A stretch of 16,699 nucleotides of DNA. Source: Streptococcus pseudopneumoniae ATCC BAA-960 = CCUG 49455. Lineage in GTDB: Bacteria; Bacillota; Bacilli; Lactobacillales; Streptococcaceae. This document shows positions 15,325 to 16,699 of the stretch, in pieces; within the stretch, counting starts at the first letter, position 1; each line of letters begins with the position of its first letter. Below the pieces are notes generated by a model that was not told where the DNA came from, made no database searches, and saw only the letters and a list, made by a program, of their open reading frames with translations. Both the position numbers and the translations under genes were made by a program. The stretch is taken from the NCBI RefSeq assembly GCF_002087075.1, contig NZ_MWSM01000059.1:1-16699 (forward strand), written 5' to 3'.

Positions 15325-16600
15325 TTAATAGACACCAATATACCCCCATGCTTCAAACAAATCTGCTTTACTCCTATCTCCTTGAAACATCAGTAAATCG
15401 TGATCATCTCGTTCAGAACATGCTAAAATTACCTGTTGGATTTTTTTCATCAGTAATTTGTTTTGATTGTAGACAGTGGTTTGTAGTAAGCTAGTTATTC
15501 CGTGGCAATATCCTGTCATCATTTTTAGATGATGGTTAAAAACAAATTATTGATATTTACTAATAATATCTTTGTTTCCGTCACAATCGTACATACAAAG
15601 ATATAAGATTATTCCGGAAATTCCTTTGCACCAAGAAAGTTGTAAATTTCCTAAATTTTTAGTATTAGAAGTAACTTTTTCTAATAATTTTTTTAATTCA
15701 GTATGGAATGTATGGAGATCATTATAGAACATAGAAGGTTCTAAGACTTTAGAATAGGCAAATAAAGCCTATGCAATTCCACAATATCCATGAGCAAAGC
15801 TATAGTCTAAAATGCTTTCTTTGGCTGTATCTCTTTGTAGGAAATAATGCTAAATTTCCCCTATACTATTGTGGATGAAAATTTTAAGAGTATTGTCATT
15901 GGTAAATTGATAGTATTTTATTAATGACAATAGGACACCAGATTTTCTCAATGCAAAGTCTATTTCCTCTAGAGTATCATAATTCTCTATTAATTTCTTA
16001 GCGGTGACGTTTGCTAATTGTAGATAGTATTGATTTTTACTGATAGAAAATAAATGTAGGAGTAACCATAGATAGCCTGAATCACCAAATAGCAGCGAGT
16101 ATTGATATTCATATGTGTGTGTCGTTCTAATTGTCACTGCTTTCTTGATGATAGAGAGTATTTTAGAATCCAGTTCTGGGGGGCAATTTATTTAGAGGAA
16201 ACAGTAGTCCAGCTATTCCGTGTTGGAATGATAAATTACTTACGAAATTTCCAAATTCTGTTGAAGAAGTGATCCTTCCTTCAGAATTTACAGTTTTATC
16301 TAGTAAAAATCGTAGAACACTATTACATTCCGTTTTGTAATCATATTTATGTTCCTCTATTTTTTTAATTTTGACTAAATTATTTGTTTGACTTAAATTT
16401 AGTAGGTATTGTAACCAAAATAGTTGCTCATCTGTGAGCTGACCTTGAGTATGTGATAGTTCTAGTAATTGAATAGGATCCTTTAGTTAGATTCGATCAA
16501 TCCATAACATAACAACATTTTTAGGACAACTTGTCAAATATTAGTATATATTTTTACATCTTGAATTGTCAAATTAAGTGCATAACTTTCCCGTAGCATA
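15325..16600 (-). pseudogene. Decayed LanC-like lanthionine cyclase domain, truncated by an IS
   Basis: Read on the minus strand, family landmarks appear in order: FQHGIAGLL, GDSGYLWLL, FAHGYCGIA, LSWCKGISGI and GYCHGITSLL. The last two carry the Cys, Cys and His that bind zinc in LanC enzymes, which join cysteine thiols to dehydrated residues in lanthipeptides. Lesions are TAA at 16487-16489, one extra base in a six-G run (16178-16183, plus strand) that shifts frame, TAG at 15850-15852, TAG at 15769-15771 and TAA at 15547-15549. Upstream of about 16490 no frame is convincing before the IS tip at 16601. It could be a separate LanC or the cyclase end of a LanM or kinase-cyclase (class III/IV) synthetase whose other domains are outside or lost. 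No precursor peptide gene is seen. Confidence 0.82.
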
Positions 16601-16699
16601 TGTACTGACCCCCAAAAGTTAGACAATTAATTTATCCAAAGGATTTAGTTCTGTACTGCACAGGACTAAGTCCTTTTAGTTTTACCTTAATTCGTTTAT
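16601..16699 (+). mobile_element. End of an IS3-like insertion sequence (right copy, running off the window)
   Basis: It begins TGTACTGACCCCC and continues to the window end. It is the inverted counterpart of bases 1-98 (one substitution and one length difference in the C run). A hairpin with 17-base arms lies at 16638-16676. The element enters the upstream part of the LanC-like remnant and probably removed or separated it. The flanking bases inside the window (ATA here, GAA after base 98 at the left) differ, so these look like two separate insertions. Confidence 0.75.

Noticed and set aside
15769..15852. TAG codons in the LanC-like region as recoded amino acids
   Set aside because: The region also has TAA stops and a frameshift, so decay is the simpler explanation.

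Overview
The window is low-GC Firmicute DNA that reads as Streptococcus pneumoniae or a very close mitis-group relative. The evidence is a PBP1a whose residue numbering matches the pneumococcal protein (S370, S428, K557), MapZ with threonines at 67 and 78, the orphan regulator RitR with N53 and C128, choline-binding proteins, and two 107-bp RUP repeats. The backbone order pbp1a-recU / ypsA-gpsB-rnpB-THUMP methyltransferase resembles the Bacillus ponA-recU / ypsA-gpsB-rnpB-ypsC neighbourhood. The following mapZ-gnd-ritR-choline-binding run is the pneumococcal arrangement.

Layout. Bases 1-98 and 16601-16699 are the same end of an insertion sequence in inverted orientation, so the window is bounded by two IS copies that both run outward. 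Bases 206-2994 (minus strand) hold the overlapping pair recU-pbp1a. Bases 3026-5160 are an AT-rich islet between recU and ypsA, bounded by a 49-bp imperfect direct repeat of the recU/ypsA promoter-and-start region. The islet carries a small exported protein of unknown function behind a strong promoter with a CcpA-type palindrome, one RUP, a 560-bp stretch with no convincing gene, and a VanZ-like membrane protein on the minus strand. Bases 5196-11397 (plus strand) are the conserved block: ypsA, gpsB, rnpB with its terminator, a THUMP RNA methyltransferase, mapZ, gnd and ritR, ending in a terminator.

Bases 11468-13932 form a surface-protein module. A RUP abuts the -35 box of a promoter for a V8/trypsin-like protease with a choline-binding tail, which is broken by one in-frame stop at codon 99. 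An intact choline-binding protein of the CbpC/CbpF/CbpJ type follows. Bases 14050-16600 (minus strand) are a decayed operon: a LanC-like lanthionine-cyclase region with several in-frame stops and one frameshift at a six-base homopolymer, truncated upstream by the right-hand IS, followed by an intact MFS transporter.

Functionally, much of the core concerns cell-wall growth and division: PBP1a makes peptidoglycan, GpsB balances septal and peripheral synthesis, MapZ positions the division ring, and YpsA lies beside gpsB. The variable material (islet, choline-binding module, lanthipeptide remnant, IS ends) sits between and beyond these core blocks. The most unusual observations are the promoter-duplicating islet and the dead LanC-like gene next to a live transporter.
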